A stretch of 64,000 nucleotides of DNA from Macrotrachela quadricornifera (taxonomy: Eukaryota > Rotifera > Eurotatoria > Philodinida > Philodinidae), in contig JAJEKB010001371.1 of assembly GCA_022393335.1 (NCBI GenBank), forward strand, positions 101,692 through 165,691, in the 5' to 3' direction. Positions within the stretch are counted from its first letter, which is position 1. Each line of letters starts with the position of its first letter. The notes below the pieces were generated by a model, which saw only the letters and a list, made by a program, of their open reading frames with translations, was not told where the DNA came from and did not search any database. Position numbers and translations under genes: made by a program. Positions 10,495 to 25,730 of the stretch are shown here, piece after piece.

Positions 10495-13400
10495 ATGATT
10501 TTTCAACGATTCATTTTCGTTTTCTTATTTTCTTTTTTGTATTTATTAAATAATTATTTAATCGCACAACAATTTTCAAGTGAGATACACGAAAATCAAT
10601 AAGAAAAGGATAGTTGTTTTTTGCACTTGTCTATTTTTAGATTCATTAACAGATTTACCTCGTTTGTGTGTACATCATCATGACCCTACACAGTATTATC
10701 CGTGTGTACTTAATTATATTGGTCTTAATAGTTGGTCTTTATATCGATGTCCAGATAAGTCTACATTTGATGAAGCATCACAACAATGTTTAATTAAAAT
10801 TCCTATAAATGATGCTTTCGAACAACTTGTTTCATTACCATCAACAGAAAATGCACAATTTCATCGTGTAGCTAGTTTTGTTTTAGCTACACCATTACCT
10901 AATGAAGATCAAAGTTTGGAACAACAACAAGAACAGCAAACAAGACTTGTTTCATTACCACCAACGATTGATAAATTAATGGAATCATTTTCAATTAAAA
11001 AAATTTTACGTAAAGTAAGAATAGAATGAAAGTATAATGTAGAAAAAAAGAAAATTTGTTATTTATTTTATAGCGAAAAAGACGTGATATTACAGAGCAA
11101 TCATCAGGTATTATATGGTCACATGGTTATCCACTGATGAAATTAAATAATAAACCAATTCTTGAAGAAAAATCATCGATTAATTCGAAATTAGGCCATT
11201 TTTCTGTGGTAGCTCACCGTCCTCATCCTGTTAGTGAAGGTATATATTCAATTATAAAGAGTATTTCATTAGTTCTTGATCTTAATAAAAATTAGTTTAT
11301 ATATAAACAAGAATTAATTTTCATTCAGCTATATCTATATGAGTTCTAAAAACTCAAGTCGATGTTTTAAATAATATACTATTGACTGATAATATCTTTC
11401 TTAATAAAATTAACATAAAAAAATATGAGGTGTAATTATTAAACTTTCGAAATTAACTAGTACTATGCCTTGGAGAAATTTTAATTAAACTGATCATGTA
11501 CTTTACATAAAGTACTGTCGTAATAGAAAGCGATATGTACTTATCTTGATTGCATATTTGAAAGCTATTAATGAGTCTCCATTGATACAATCAACCAATT
11601 TCAACTTTGAATAAATTATCTAAGAGGAACAAAAACATGAACATATTATGTACAGACTACTAGACGTGTTCTCCACTGAATATATTTGATAAATTTATTT
11701 ATCTTTGCTAGTTTATTTAGAATATAAATTAAATGATTACGTAAACAGCAAACGTAAGCAGACGTATATGTCTCCATCAATGAATATTATTCACTATTAG
11801 CAGGCAAAACGAGTCGATTTGTTGAAATTTTATAATGACATTATTAGCCATTTTTGCACACATCTTCAATTTCATAATTTATACGTGAATAGTAACTCAT
11901 GACACTTTTTATAAAAACAAATAAGATGACTATATGTTATTTTCTATTACTTCATATAAAATATATTATCTATTTCATTAAAATTTCTTAAAATCATAAT
12001 ACAAGTCATTTTCAAAACTTTGATAATTGTGACTCTTACTTTAACACAAAATATTATTAAAGGAGAAAATGCCAATTAATAAGATATCATTTAAGACATC
12101 AGTTCAAGTATTCAAAGTTCGTGTAGATATAGTTGAATGAATATGCGTCCTTATTCACAGATATACTAATCTTTATGAAGATCTAGAATCTATAAAATCA
12201 CTTTTATAAGACTATAGATAATATTGATTTTGTTTAGTATTTTTCATTTTATACACGAAATAATTTAAATAGATACTTTACATCTAAAAAAATATAGTTT
12301 TTTACAGCATATCTTAAAATTTTTTGTGTCTTATAGATATACGCGATAAAGAAAAAAATATACTCATATCAATTAAAAATTTTCATTATTTATTTTAGAC
12401 GAACTTAAATATAAGAAAATTTGTTATTTTACAAATTGGGCTCAATATAGAAATGGTCCAGCTAAATTTGAACCTGAACATATTGATCCATCTCTTTGTA
12501 CACATATTATATATGCATTTGCTTATATTAGTAATCGAACATTATTAATAACAAAAGTAGAAAAAAATGACGAAGGTTTGTATAAAAAAAAGAAAACAAC
12601 GTCTAAAAATGAAATTATTTTTCTTTTAAATAAGATCTATACAGACGTATAAATGCATTAAAAACACGTAATCCAAAATTAAAAACATTACTTGGTATTG
12701 GTGGATGGAATATGAAATCTTATACATTTTCAACAATGGTACATGATGAAAAAACACGACGAAATTTTATTTTTGATACTATTAAGTAAATTTAAAATAA
12801 AATTTTATTCTATCGAAAAACAAACAGTTTTTATCTTCATAGTTTTTTACGAAAACATAATTTTGATGGTTTAGAAGTCGATTGGGAATATCCAGGTATA
12901 CGTGGTGGACAACAAGATGATAAAAATTATTTAACATTATTTTTTCAAGTGAATAGGTTTTTTTGATAAATACAAAAAAAGTTCTAGTTTATTTATTTTG
13001 CAGGAATTTAAAGAAGCTGCAATAGCCCAAGCTATTATAACAGATCAACCTCGATTAATATTAGCAGCAGCAGTAGCTGCTAATCAAGATATTGTTGAAA
13101 ATGCATATGAAATAGAAAAAATTTCAAAGTAAAAATTTATAAATTTGATTTATTTTTTTAATAGATTTCTTCTTTTTTTAGAATTTTAGATTTTATAAAT
13201 ATTATGACGTAGTAAGTTTACTTATCTATTGAACAAATACTGAATTAATAAATATTCTAGCGATTTTCATGGTGCATGGCAAAATTTCACAGGACTTAAT
13301 GCTCCATTGTATAGACGTTATGATGAACTTGAAAAAGATCAAATGCTAAATCAAGTATTTATTGAAGCTTATTGTTTGTATTAAAAAAACAAAAAAAAGA

Positions 13401-14015
13401 ATTTTTTGTAGGATTTTGGTATTACTATATGGTTAAAAAATGGTGCACCTGCTTATAAACTTGTTCTTGGTGTTCCATTATTTGCTCGAAGTTTTTTATT
13501 AGCACGATCTGATCGTAATGAACTTCATTCACCAACAATTGGAAATGGTACTGAAGGTCCATTTACACGTAGTTCTGGTTTTCTTTCTTATTTTGAAGTA
13601 AATATAAAATAAAATTTATTTTTTTTAGTAATAATTATATATTTATTTGATTTTCTTTAATACATCAGATATGCTTATTACAAACAGATCCAAAATGGCA
13701 AAAACGTTCTGTACCTGATGGTTCAGAATCTGAATATATGTATAAAGATCGTCAATGGATATCATATGAAACACTTGATAATATTCGAAAGAGAGCTGCT
13801 TATGTTGTTGCTAATAATTTAGGAGGAATGTTTGTTTGGTCACGTATGTTTTACATATATTCTTTTTTTAAATTTATTTCTATTTTTTATTCATTTATTT
13901 TTCTTCTTTAGTTGATATGGATGATTTTAATGGAGCATTTTGTAATAATGGTACATATCCATATATAAAAAATTCTTTAGCACTTTTACCAACAAATATG
14001 CCATCGTATATTTAA
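10495..14015 (+). CDS. Secreted GH18 chitinase with N-terminal CBM14
   Basis: Twelve exons: 10495-10579, 10641-11014, 11074-11239, 12399-12575, 12635-12785, 12843-12948, 13004-13128, 13182-13211, 13261-13354, 13412-13597, 13669-13843 and 13912-14015; 590 residues. A signal peptide (1 to ~25) is followed by a CBM14-like chitin-binding module (LCVHHHD to QQCLI), a Gln-rich linker and a basic RKRKRR stretch that fits a furin-type cleavage site. Then comes the GH18 domain ([43 protein letters not shown]). The catalytic motif reads DGLEVDWE: D326, D331 and the proton donor E333 are present, with Glu329 in place of the common Asp/Asn. It probably hydrolyses chitin outside the cell. Intron 3 is long (1159 bp); the others are 48-71 bp. 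It is a head-to-head paralogue of the minus-strand gene, but the domain order differs. Confidence 0.9.
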
Positions 14016-17000
14016 AACTATGTATATATATAGACTAAATAAAAATATCTATGAATAAGTTTAAAATAAAATATGTTTATTATTCAAAATAAAAATTGAT
14101 TTATTAAAGATCAATATCCCTTTGATAAATAAAAAAAAGCAAATACTATTTTTGATTTAATAATTTCATTTGTTTTCTAAGAAATAATAAAAACTATTTC
14201 ATTACTAGGCCAACGAATTCGAAAATTTATCAACAACAAATATAAACATATATATATATATAATTCCATTATTGTCAGTATATTTATTAGCATTGATTTA
14301 TGTTGATAAAAGTCAAATATATTTTAAAAGAAGATTAAATTAATTGAATTTATGTAATATATTAGTTGATTTGATTATACATGATTATAACTGTCTGTAA
14401 AAAAAGTATTCTAGTGGAAGTGACAGGTCTGTACGATCATGTAAAATACCATGAATATAAATAAATTAGTAGGATTTATTCGGTAAAATTATACGTTTTT
14501 TAGGATGAGAATAAATATAGAAATATATACAACTTCAAAATGGTAATTTACACATTCACTCAAGTACATGTAATAGAATCTCTATATGCATGAAATCATA
14601 TTATTCACTTTTGTTTTTTAATAAAAATATTATTCTATAATATAAATGGAATATAATAATCAAGACAATACAATGTCAACTAGAACAATAGTTTTGAGTA
14701 CATTTATCGTTTTATCATGATATGTTTTTACATATTTATAGTTTGCAATTAATTAATTTTTATGTTAAATATATATTATTCATTTAATAAATTTCATGAT
14801 TTCTTAAGTTATCAATAAATATTGTTATTTGTTCACCAACTTATACTATCTTAATGAAAGATGAATAATGAATTGAAAATATAATTAGCAAAACAATATG
14901 TTTAAGTTCAAATATACATTTTCTTCTCAGACTTCAACTATATGACATTATTATAAAATCTAATAAGACATTATTAGATGCGTAAAAGAAATAATAAATT
15001 ATGCAATGAAATAATTAATTTATTCATAATTTTTCTACTTTTGTATTATTTAACCTCTTTAATATTTTATAATTAATCCTCCTCATCATAAGTCATGATT
15101 TATTACGCATATACACTGACATTTATGAGCATTTTGTAAATGTATTTTGTATATTCTTTATATATATATATACATATAGATATGTGATGATAATGCATGT
15201 TAATTTTAATTATCTGAAATACTCTTTAATTCATCTTAACTAAAAGAGAAGACATTAATATTTAGTCAGACAACTTCTTTTTCTTCTAAGTAATGAAAAT
15301 AAGTTTATTATTTTAATATTTTCATATAATAAAAATTTTTCAGAGGCAAATGTCAAAAACATTATTGAATATGATATATATATATATACAAACATATATA
15401 TATATATATATATTAGTGTAAAAATGATGTGTACTTGAATAAAACATTATTATGAAAAAGTCAGGTCTTCAAATCTATTTCTGAATTAAGTAGATTAAAT
15501 GAATAATGACATGACATATGCACTTATTTTGAAATACGCTGTACGAGAGAAGGCAAAATGACGCTTTCTTTTCTTTTTAATTAGACATCATGAATTCACA
15601 CTTCAAAAAGTGAGAAAGTTTTCTGTTATTTCCAATTATAAAAATTATGAAAGATTATATGAATAATTTAATTTTAGTTTTTCTAAAAGAAATCCTGTGT
15701 TAATAATATAGTTTATAAAAATTCACTCGTACTATGTAATCCTTTCATTTTGATACATTTATAAACGATGTACAGTTGTAATATTCTCAAAATTAGATAA
15801 AAACGATTTTAGATTATACATATTGTTCATCAATTGATTTGCATTGCATATTTTATTATTCTTATAATCGATAACATATCATTTTGCTGTTCTTTATACT
15901 ATAAACCAACTCTAGTTTATCTTTTTTCATCATATAATGCATCACTAGCTATTCATTGTAATGAATTTATTTGATAGAAATTATTTGATCCACTAGTTAA
16001 TAATGTAATGACTTTGTCCTTCACAATAATACTGTCTGCAATACAAAGAATATAAATGATAAATATATGAAAATGATAAAATAATATCTAATGATTATCA
16101 TATTCAAGAATGAGAATACTATGGTGCTATTTAACAATAAAATATTTATAAATAATCGATAAACAGAACATATAATTAACGTATGTATATTACATTTATT
16201 TTCATTTATGATAAATGAAAAACTTTATCTTACTATTGATAGTAATAGAGAACATTCTATTGTTACTTACTTTTTGTATCAATTACGACTGTGTAACAAA
16301 TGAATGTAGGAGTACATAATTATTGATGATGTCTATTATCAAAATAAATTACGAATAGAACGATATACTGAACTATAATTAATATTAATATTTTCTTTGT
16401 TTAACCTGTCTAATGTGAAGAATAAGAGATAAAGTATTAATTTGCAGAAGACTTTTTTTGTTTTGCCTATTTTAAATTTAACAGAACTTGAGATCATAAT
16501 AAAGTATAGGCAATACTTGGTGGTATAAATGAGTAGAATTGATTTTTACTGTTGAATTTGCCAAAAAGATCCGACTCTTCTTAATTATATTGCTAAAATT
16601 TTGTATTATTTCTGAGATCAGACATTGTTCTTTAAGATTTTAAATAAAGGAAAACATAAAATATTCATTTAGTAATGAGATTAAAATAAACGAATAAAAA
16701 TTGTTTTTTTATTGATGCTTTCATTAGCATTAACGTTATCATATAACAAATCTAAAGTTAACATTCATTTGATAATATATATTATTTAATATTGTTCATG
16801 TTAATGAACATAATAATAAAAGAACTGGTACTGCTACTGAAATGTAAGAAAATACATACAACTAATGAATTGAAATTGTTGATAATTCTATTTTTTCTTT
16901 TGTATTACATTTAATCCTAGAAATATAAATATAAAATTTTATTGTATTCTTATTGATAGCAAGGTTAAAAGAATATACTTAATGATGTTGTTGCTTTTGA

Positions 17001-20000
17001 ATGTAGAAATCATAGTGCATACTGAGAAAAACATTTCCGTAATAAACTGAAAAGCGGAATTACACTTTGCATAAAATAACAACAAATCAAATAGTAATAT
17101 ATAACATTGTAAAAAATTTTCTTGGCATATTTAAAACTAAGAATTATTATAATGTTATAATTTGTATTTACAAAATAATAATTCTATTTTTATCGATGAA
17201 CTTTTCAATCCTTCATTATGATATAAGGACATTCTTTTTTTAAATATTAATTATCAACAACTATATTTAATATTTAATCATATTTAAGAAAAAAAAATTA
17301 GTTTATTGACTTTCAAATGAAGAAATGAATATTTCTTAATCCTTAGTGCTCTTCTTATAGATATTTACACTGTAAATCGATCAACATCAAGTCTAATTGT
17401 ATGAAAAAAGTTTGTTTTTCTCTTCATCGATTATCAAATTACTGATTTCTTAGTACTTCATACAGAGAAAAAGGAATAAAATTTCGTTGAAAAAAAAAGG
17501 TCACATCGCTTCTAAAGTCAATACATCATAAAACATGTATAATTTGCTTCTAATTATATTGATTAACATCAAAAACTATTTAAAATATTTAATAAAGTTT
17601 GTTTTATTTTTATTTTTGTTGCCATTGGTATGCATGAATAATTTTTTAATCAAATTAATTTTTTTATACAGAGATATTTTTATAAAAATTCAATTCATTG
17701 GTGAAATTATATATTAGTTGTGCTAAATCTTTTTCGAGAGCATTCTATTTTTTTTACAAAACTACTTGAAAGATAATGAAAAATGTAAATGAATGTAACT
17801 TTTTTGTTTTCTTTATTAGAATTTTTATCTTTATTATTTCTCAAGAATGAAATCAGTCATCCGATAATAATTAGCCAAAGGCACATGTCCTTTTCATCTT
17901 CTTTTATTCTTTTTTTATTTTTAACATATATTTTAATTAAAAATATCAAGTCAGACAATTCTAAAAATAGAGTTAATATTATTAATTAATTTACTGTCAA
18001 TAAAATGTTCTGAAAGTTTCTGTATTTCATAACATTGAATCTAGTAACATATGAATAAATACTAATGATATTAAGTCAACGATCCAGACCAAGAAATAAT
18101 TAACTAAAAAAATTTTTTCTTTTTTTTTAATTTTATTTATAAATATAAATATTCTAGTTGTTCTAATATAATTCCATATGTGACCTTAGTCTATGAATTT
18201 GATATCTACGAATTACTTGATTCTCTCAGTTTTCAAACACAAGATTATATATATTTATATGATTTTTAAGAAAAAGAAAAGATAATTATCTTATTCATTG
18301 TTTTGTTCGAGGTCTTGTTCCGGTGTCAAAGATAGAGATAAATTAAATATGCATGGTATTAAATAGACATCAATACTTGTTGTTATGACGACAAGAATTC
18401 ATTAAAAAACACAAAATATTTCTTTGATAATTATTTTCCGTTTTATTCATATGTTTCTAGTTGATGTATTTCAAATTCGCAAATTTAGCACAACTATTCA
18501 AGTGAACTATCTTATAACTTGAATCATATTGAAGTTGTTTTTTTTTTAAATACTTATCTATATTGACAGAATTGTCGATAGTATGTTTTTTCTTTTCTGA
18601 TTATTATCTATATCGATTAAAAAAAAAAGAAAACCTTCAATCCAAAAATAGATTATATATTAAGAAATGAAATCAATACAATAGTACATTTAAAATAAAT
18701 GAAAAAGATTTTTATCAATTTTCAAAAATCTTCTTATAACTAGATATTCTTTATAAACAGTCAAAATGCAACAAATATTAAGCAAAAAAATCTAACATAA
18801 ATATAAGAAAAAAACATTCCTTTTTCTTATCGTTATTATTTCTTATAAAATAAAAGAAAGAAAAAAAAACCAGGAGCTGACATTGTTATTTAAAATAACA
18901 AAAAAATTTATTTATGTCACTCGCATATATTCAACTTCCTACTGGGTATTCAACTTTGATAGTCAAATGAGATTTCATGCTGTTTTTTCATGCGTATTCA
19001 TATACTTTTTGTTTTGAGCAGTTCTTCTTAGAAGAAAAAAAGAAACGCTTTGTGTTATTTTTGGATGACATGCATGTTTTTAAATAAGTATATGCAGCCC
19101 AAGCTTTTATATTAGAAATATATGTTATAATTACCCGAGCGAATCGAGTTTTTTCTTTCAATTCTCTCGATAATAAATAGTTGATTGTGTGCAAGCACTT
19201 TATTAAAAGTATCTTTTTACGCTTAATTTAGGTCATCATTTAGCAATTTAGTGTATTATTAATACATTATTCAACAAAATTTTCGAGTTACCCGAAGCAA
19301 GAAAGAGGTAAATATAAAAAGACATTATACATCTGTGAGCCATGTAAAAATATCAATAACATCATTTTTTATGCAACTGACAGAATGAAATAGTCATCAT
19401 TAACTAATATTCATCATCCTAATGGCGATAAAAATAGTTTGTAAAGCATGACATTGACTCCAACATATGGTAGCAGGTGTCTACAATATTGTAATCAACA
19501 CTTTTCTGTTTCTATTTTTTAATATTTTTTTCCGGTTAAAGATACATATGTGCCCAAATAATATATGCAACTAGAAGAAACACATGATTAGCATTCGCTG
19601 TAACACAAACACATCATTTTTTTTTCTTTTATTATCAGTTGTAATCATTTTTTGAACAAATCCAAGATTATCGTGCATTGTATGTCTCACATGAAATCGT
19701 GTAATTGAAGGACATTCTATTTTTATACTATGCTATTTTGTTTTTTCTTTTTCTTTGCACTATTTCAATAATGATCTATTAATCTTTATATATATATATT
19801 TATATATATATATGTAGTTGGTCTATATCTACAAACTAATTGATCATGAAATAGACTATGTTGTTGATTATATCATCCTAGTGCCTCGCCGTTGTTAATC
19901 TATTCGGACATAAAAAAATTCTTGTTTGCAAGTACTTCTTACTGACAGCTATTATTTCGGATCTTTTTTTATAAGTATTTTTGTTCGGTGACCTTTTTCC

Positions 20001-21853
20001 TTTTTTTTTATTTTTTTGAAAGATGACGATACATTTTGTAGAAATAATAGTAAAAGGAAAGAAATTAAGAGTTAGCTAAAAATATCTTCAAGTTCCTGGC
20101 CGGCTCTCGACAACCGGAAGAAACATTGAGAAATGAGACGCAAAAGAAAGTGAGAGAGGGAGAGAAAGAGAGGAGAATGAAAGCCCTTCTACAGGTAAAA
20201 ATAGAAGAACAGGCGACTTTCTCATGTCATTGATGTTGTGTGTATGAATACGCTTCTCATTATGAGAATCTTATTTCTCAATTCTAATTATTTTCTTTGA
20301 ATATGATTTTCTAAAAATAACTTATCATCAACAACAAGGATAACGAGACTTTCTCAGTAAGTATGCATTTTCATCAGTCATGCCAGATTGGAATGCGAAA
20401 CAAGTGAAGTTATGCGTTTTTTTCTTTCTATATACATGTGTGTTGGCAAAATAATTATTCATATCAATATATTAAATGAGATAAAGCGGCCAAATTATGT
20501 AGATGAATGTATATATATTGATAAATTCAGATATGGAAAATAGAAACTATGACGTTTTTGTCTATTTTAGAATACATTTTTATTATTTATATTTTGTCTT
20601 TTCAAAGGCGGTCAATCGAATAAACGAGTAAAGACAAAGATGAGAGTTAAGAATAGAAAAAAAAATTGACTCCTGATGATATAATTAACTGTTATAGAAG
20701 ACGATAATGTCTATCATATAGAGTTCCTGGATGAACTAACATTCTAAAAATAGTTCAGTAAATGCATACATTTTCTTCTCTTTTCTTTTTATATATTTTC
20801 TTTACTATTGCGCTCTCATCTGTCGGAAAAAAAAGAAAGATAGAGAGAAAAAAAGAGAAACAGAAGAATAGAACAAAACGACAAGAGATAGTCTCATCAT
20901 AGAAACATCTTTTTATATCTGAAATAAAAGACTCTAGATAGAAGTTATAAATATTAAGAAAAAAACGCAGAAAAAAAAGTTAATATAAAAATAATTCAAA
21001 GCAAGCTATTTGTGCTGGTAAGATAATTTGATGAAAAAAAAACCTGCAGAATAGATATTTACGGAAAAAAAACATCCGAAGAATCTTTATAACTTCTTTT
21101 TTTTCATCTATTTATATCTTTTTTTTTCCAATTTCTTGTTTATTAATTTATAAAAATATCTTTATACTTTTTTTATCAGATATAAATTCCATAGGCTTAT
21201 ATTCTCGAATAATAATAGATAATTTTTAATTAGGAAAGATTATATAAAGTAACAAAAAAAAAGATTGATGAACTATAAAGAACATTAGATGAAAGGTAGT
21301 GGCAAGATTTTTGACAAGAAACTTTTGGATATATATAGAGAATATAAAAAGAAAAGATTATTTATATATCGTATGAAAAACAAAATGTGAGTTGTCTTGG
21401 TAATCATCTTCTATTCTTACCATTTGATTTAGTTAATCTAACATTGTATTGTAAAAAAAAAAAGAAACAGCAAAAAGAATTTAAAATAGAACTACTCAGT
21501 ATTTGTCTTTAATATAGATTTCAATTTCCTTTTGCTCATCATTTGCTCATCAAGATAATAATTATTAATAATATGAGGAAAAAGAAAAAGAAATTCTAAA
21601 ATGCGTCGTTCTTTTTTTTTTTATATATCTAGAAAATGATAATGCTTATACATCTATATTTTGTATTAAATTATTTTAGAAATTTGATCAAGCTCAAGCA
21701 ATCTGTTGCCTAGTTTCTTTTTTCGATAACAATGACCTATATCTTTTGGTAACAGCTGAATATTTTCGTTACAAAGAACAAGAATAAAATAATACAATCA
21801 ACATTTATTTTATTTTTTCGTTTATTACATCGAATAAAAATTTACTCAAAAAG
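14016..21853. other. Long intergenic region without recognisable genes
   Basis: About 7.8 kb of very AT-rich DNA. I see no exon chain with coding character on either strand; the longest open frames (60-70 codons) are AT-driven. It contains (AT)n runs near 15373-15413 and 19785-19814 and a purine-rich stretch near 20150-20190. The last ~500 bp must contain the promoter of the GPCR gene. Confidence 0.55.
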
Positions 21854-23422
21854 ATGGTTTCCATTATATCTACTATATTAATAAATAATACAATGAACTA
21901 TAGTGATCGTATAAATATAACAAAAAATAAATTACTTTCACCAGATTCAAATCATAATATTGAAGAATCATTTGATTTAACATGGAATGATATTATATAT
22001 GATGGTGGTTTAGCTACATGGTTACCACGATCATCTTTTCGTTGGTTAACAATATCTGTTTGTTTAATTGGTATTATTGGTATGTTTATCAAGATTTTTT
22101 TTTGATTTAATAAATAAATATATTTTATATAAATTAGGTAATATATTAGCTGTTTTTACTTTACTTCGTCGACCAATGCGTACTCTTTCAACATATACTT
22201 ATTTAACAGCACTATGTTTATCAAATAGTATAACATTATTATTTGTAATTGTTTTTGAATTAGAAGTTTTATTTACTCCAAGTCGTTTTAATTGTATTCT
22301 TGTTTCATTATCTAAAGCTCTTGCTTCAAGTACATTTGCTTTATCAACATGGTAAAATTTAAAATAAAAATAAAAAAAAAATTAATAAAAAGAATTAATT
22401 TTTTTAGGATTACAGTTGGTTTTACTATTGATCGATATGTTATGATTTGTTTTCCATTTACCGGTGAAAAAATGTGTACACGTCGTAATGCTTTATTTGT
22501 ATTAATTCTTTGTCTTTTTTTGGGATTAGCATATTTAATACCACAAATATTAGCACATTCATGCCATGCTATGCCAAATGTAAATCCTTATAATACAACA
22601 ATTAATTATATAAATTTATCGAATAATTATTTAAATAAAAGTGAATTAAGTTCAACTATATTTTGGGTATCTGGTTTAAGTGAAATGGGTAAATCATTAA
22701 CATATCGTTTAACAATAACATTATTTGTTAATTGTTTTCTTGTACGTATAATACCATTTCTTGTTGTATTTAAATTAAATTTACATCTTATACATACACT
22801 TGCAAATACAAAACGACGTCATAGACAAATAAATCCTTATGAACAAAAACGTAATGATGTAACACATATGCTTGTAATTGTTATATCTACTTATCTTATT
22901 TGTATAATGCCGTCCATTCCATTTGCTGCTTTTTTTGCTTATAATCCAGATAAATATGTTAATATATCATATCATTATCGAATATTTCAACATCTAGATG
23001 AATTCGGTAAATTTTTAATGATATTTAATTCTGCATCACAATGTTATTTATATATATTTTTTGGTAAACGTTTTCGTCGTGAATTAACACATTTATTATG
23101 TTGTTTTTGTACAAAATATTTCTATATGCCAATACCACAAAACTATACAAATAGTGATCGTGAAACATTTTTACCAGATTATGGTAATAATGATAATGCT
23201 TATGAATTAGTATTAAGTGGTAAATGGTCACTTGATCAACGACAAGATTCAATAGCTGGTATAGAATTTAGTTTTCATCATCCAAGACGATGGAGTCGTT
23301 TAACATCATCATCAGTAACAACAACACGTTCGGATTCAGATTATAGTGACAATCGAATTAATTTGGGTTTATTAAAACGTTTTAAAACTCGTGTTGAACA
23401 ATTATTTGCTCGTTTTAAATAA
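21854..23422 (+). CDS. Rhodopsin-type GPCR, probable neuropeptide receptor
   Basis: Three exons, 21854-22079, 22138-22351 and 22408-23422, give 484 residues. The N-terminus carries several N-x-S/T sites (extracellular). TM1 starts around WLTISVCLIGIIGN with the conserved Asn of TM1. TM2 and TM3 follow; TM3 ends in the classical DRY motif (D155-R156-Y157), and Cys residues sit before TM3 and in loop 2. TM5 and TM6 are separated by a basic loop with dibasic residues, and TM6 holds an IMPSIPF stretch. TM7 reads FNSASQCYLYIFFGKRFR, where NS replaces the usual NP of NPxxY, as is common in invertebrate FMRFamide-type peptide receptors. A Ser/Thr-rich tail could be phosphorylated. The ligand cannot be named from sequence alone. 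Confidence 0.85.
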
Positions 23423-23554
23423 TTTTAGTTTATTTTTCTTTTTTTTTTTCTTATGTGTATGTATAGTCTTGCTTCCGTCCATTTATTTTTTTAAGTCTGA
23501 AAAAAAAAATAACAGAAAAAAAACTATATTATTCATCTTTTTTTTTTGTATTAA

Positions 23555-23979
23555 TTAACAATTTGGTCGACTAACAGATGGATGAAAAGTTGTTCCGCCA
23601 ATGTCATAGCAACGAACAGTTGGAGCACTAAATTCTTCTTGAAAAACATGTTTCGTTGTAGCAATAAAGACATAATTATTACACCAAACACGACCCCATG
23701 TAGCTCCATGTGGAAGTTCAAGTACAGAACATTGACCGGCTAGAAATTTACCCGTATCGTACGAACGAGAACGTCCATCTCCAGTTCGTGATTCTAGACC
23801 ACAATTAGCTACATAAGCACCTCGATTACATATTCGAACAGAACCTTGATTTGATGATATTACTCCTATTAATCAATTAAAAGAAATTATGTTTATATTT
23901 ATGAAATAAATATAACAACTAATTTACCTAAAATAAGTGCACTAAATATGAACAATAAATACGTAAAAATCGACGACAT
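23555..23979 (-). CDS. Small secreted cysteine-containing protein
   Basis: Two exons, 23928-23979 and 23555-23865, joined across a 62 bp intron, give 120 residues. Residues 1 to ~17 are a hydrophobic signal peptide. The mature part has five Cys (in RICNRG, ANCGLE, GQCSVL, RVWCNN, VRCYD) and a final Cys directly before the stop, giving up to three disulfides. Repeated beta-like blocks with Gly and aromatic residues suggest a compact beta-sandwich. I do not recognise the family; a secreted binding or mucus-type protein is possible but unproven. It converges on the GPCR gene, with 132 bp between the stops. Confidence 0.7.
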
Positions 23980-24497
23980 TATATTCGTTAAATTGAAAAA
24001 AATCAATAGAAAACACCGAATTTTATTATTAATGCAATACATTAATCCATATATAATGAGAATATTAGTAAATATACTATTAAATCTTTACATTTCGATT
24101 ATCATTCGATTTTTATCATATTGTAATTGATACCGATGGATATATGTAAATATTTTTAATTTTATTTAAAACAAAAAAAAAAAGGAATGGCTATGAAATC
24201 AGATATGCACAGATAATATTCTGCTTAACAAATAAGAACAATGTGTATAGCATTATAAATGAAAATACATATAAATATATATATTGTTTTTGCATTTGAT
24301 TAAGACAAAACGAGATTGATTTTTTCACGAAACAAAATAAGAAAAATAAAAGCTGAGGAAAGCGTTATATAAAATTTGTATATGTTTTGTTCATAATTTA
24401 AAAAAAAGAAATATTAAAATAAAAAGAACATATTTAATATTTATGAGAAAAGCTAAAGAGAGATTTTTGTTTATTTTCAGATTATATGTCACATTGA
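23980..24497. other. Short intergenic stretch
   Basis: About 520 bp of AT-rich DNA between two minus-strand genes. It should hold the promoter of the small secreted protein and the RAB6 3' UTR. No further gene is seen; a 60-codon plus-strand frame crossing the secreted-protein exon is a shadow. Confidence 0.5.
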
Positions 24498-25571
<1,074 letters not shown>

Positions 25572-25730
25572 ATTATTTTAATAGTTTTAAAATAAATCTG
25601 GAAAAAAAAGAACCTTAAGAATCTTGATCTATACTTTAAAAAAAAAAGAATTTTCTTGCTATTCAAAAGCGAAAATATATCGGATGATTTTAGCAAAATA
25701 ATGAGAGAAAAAAGAAGAGAGAAGTCTATT

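Noticed and set aside
17535..17989. Two open frames of 60 and 66 codons
   Set aside because: Leu/Ile/Phe-rich translation of AT-rich DNA with no splice context or motif.
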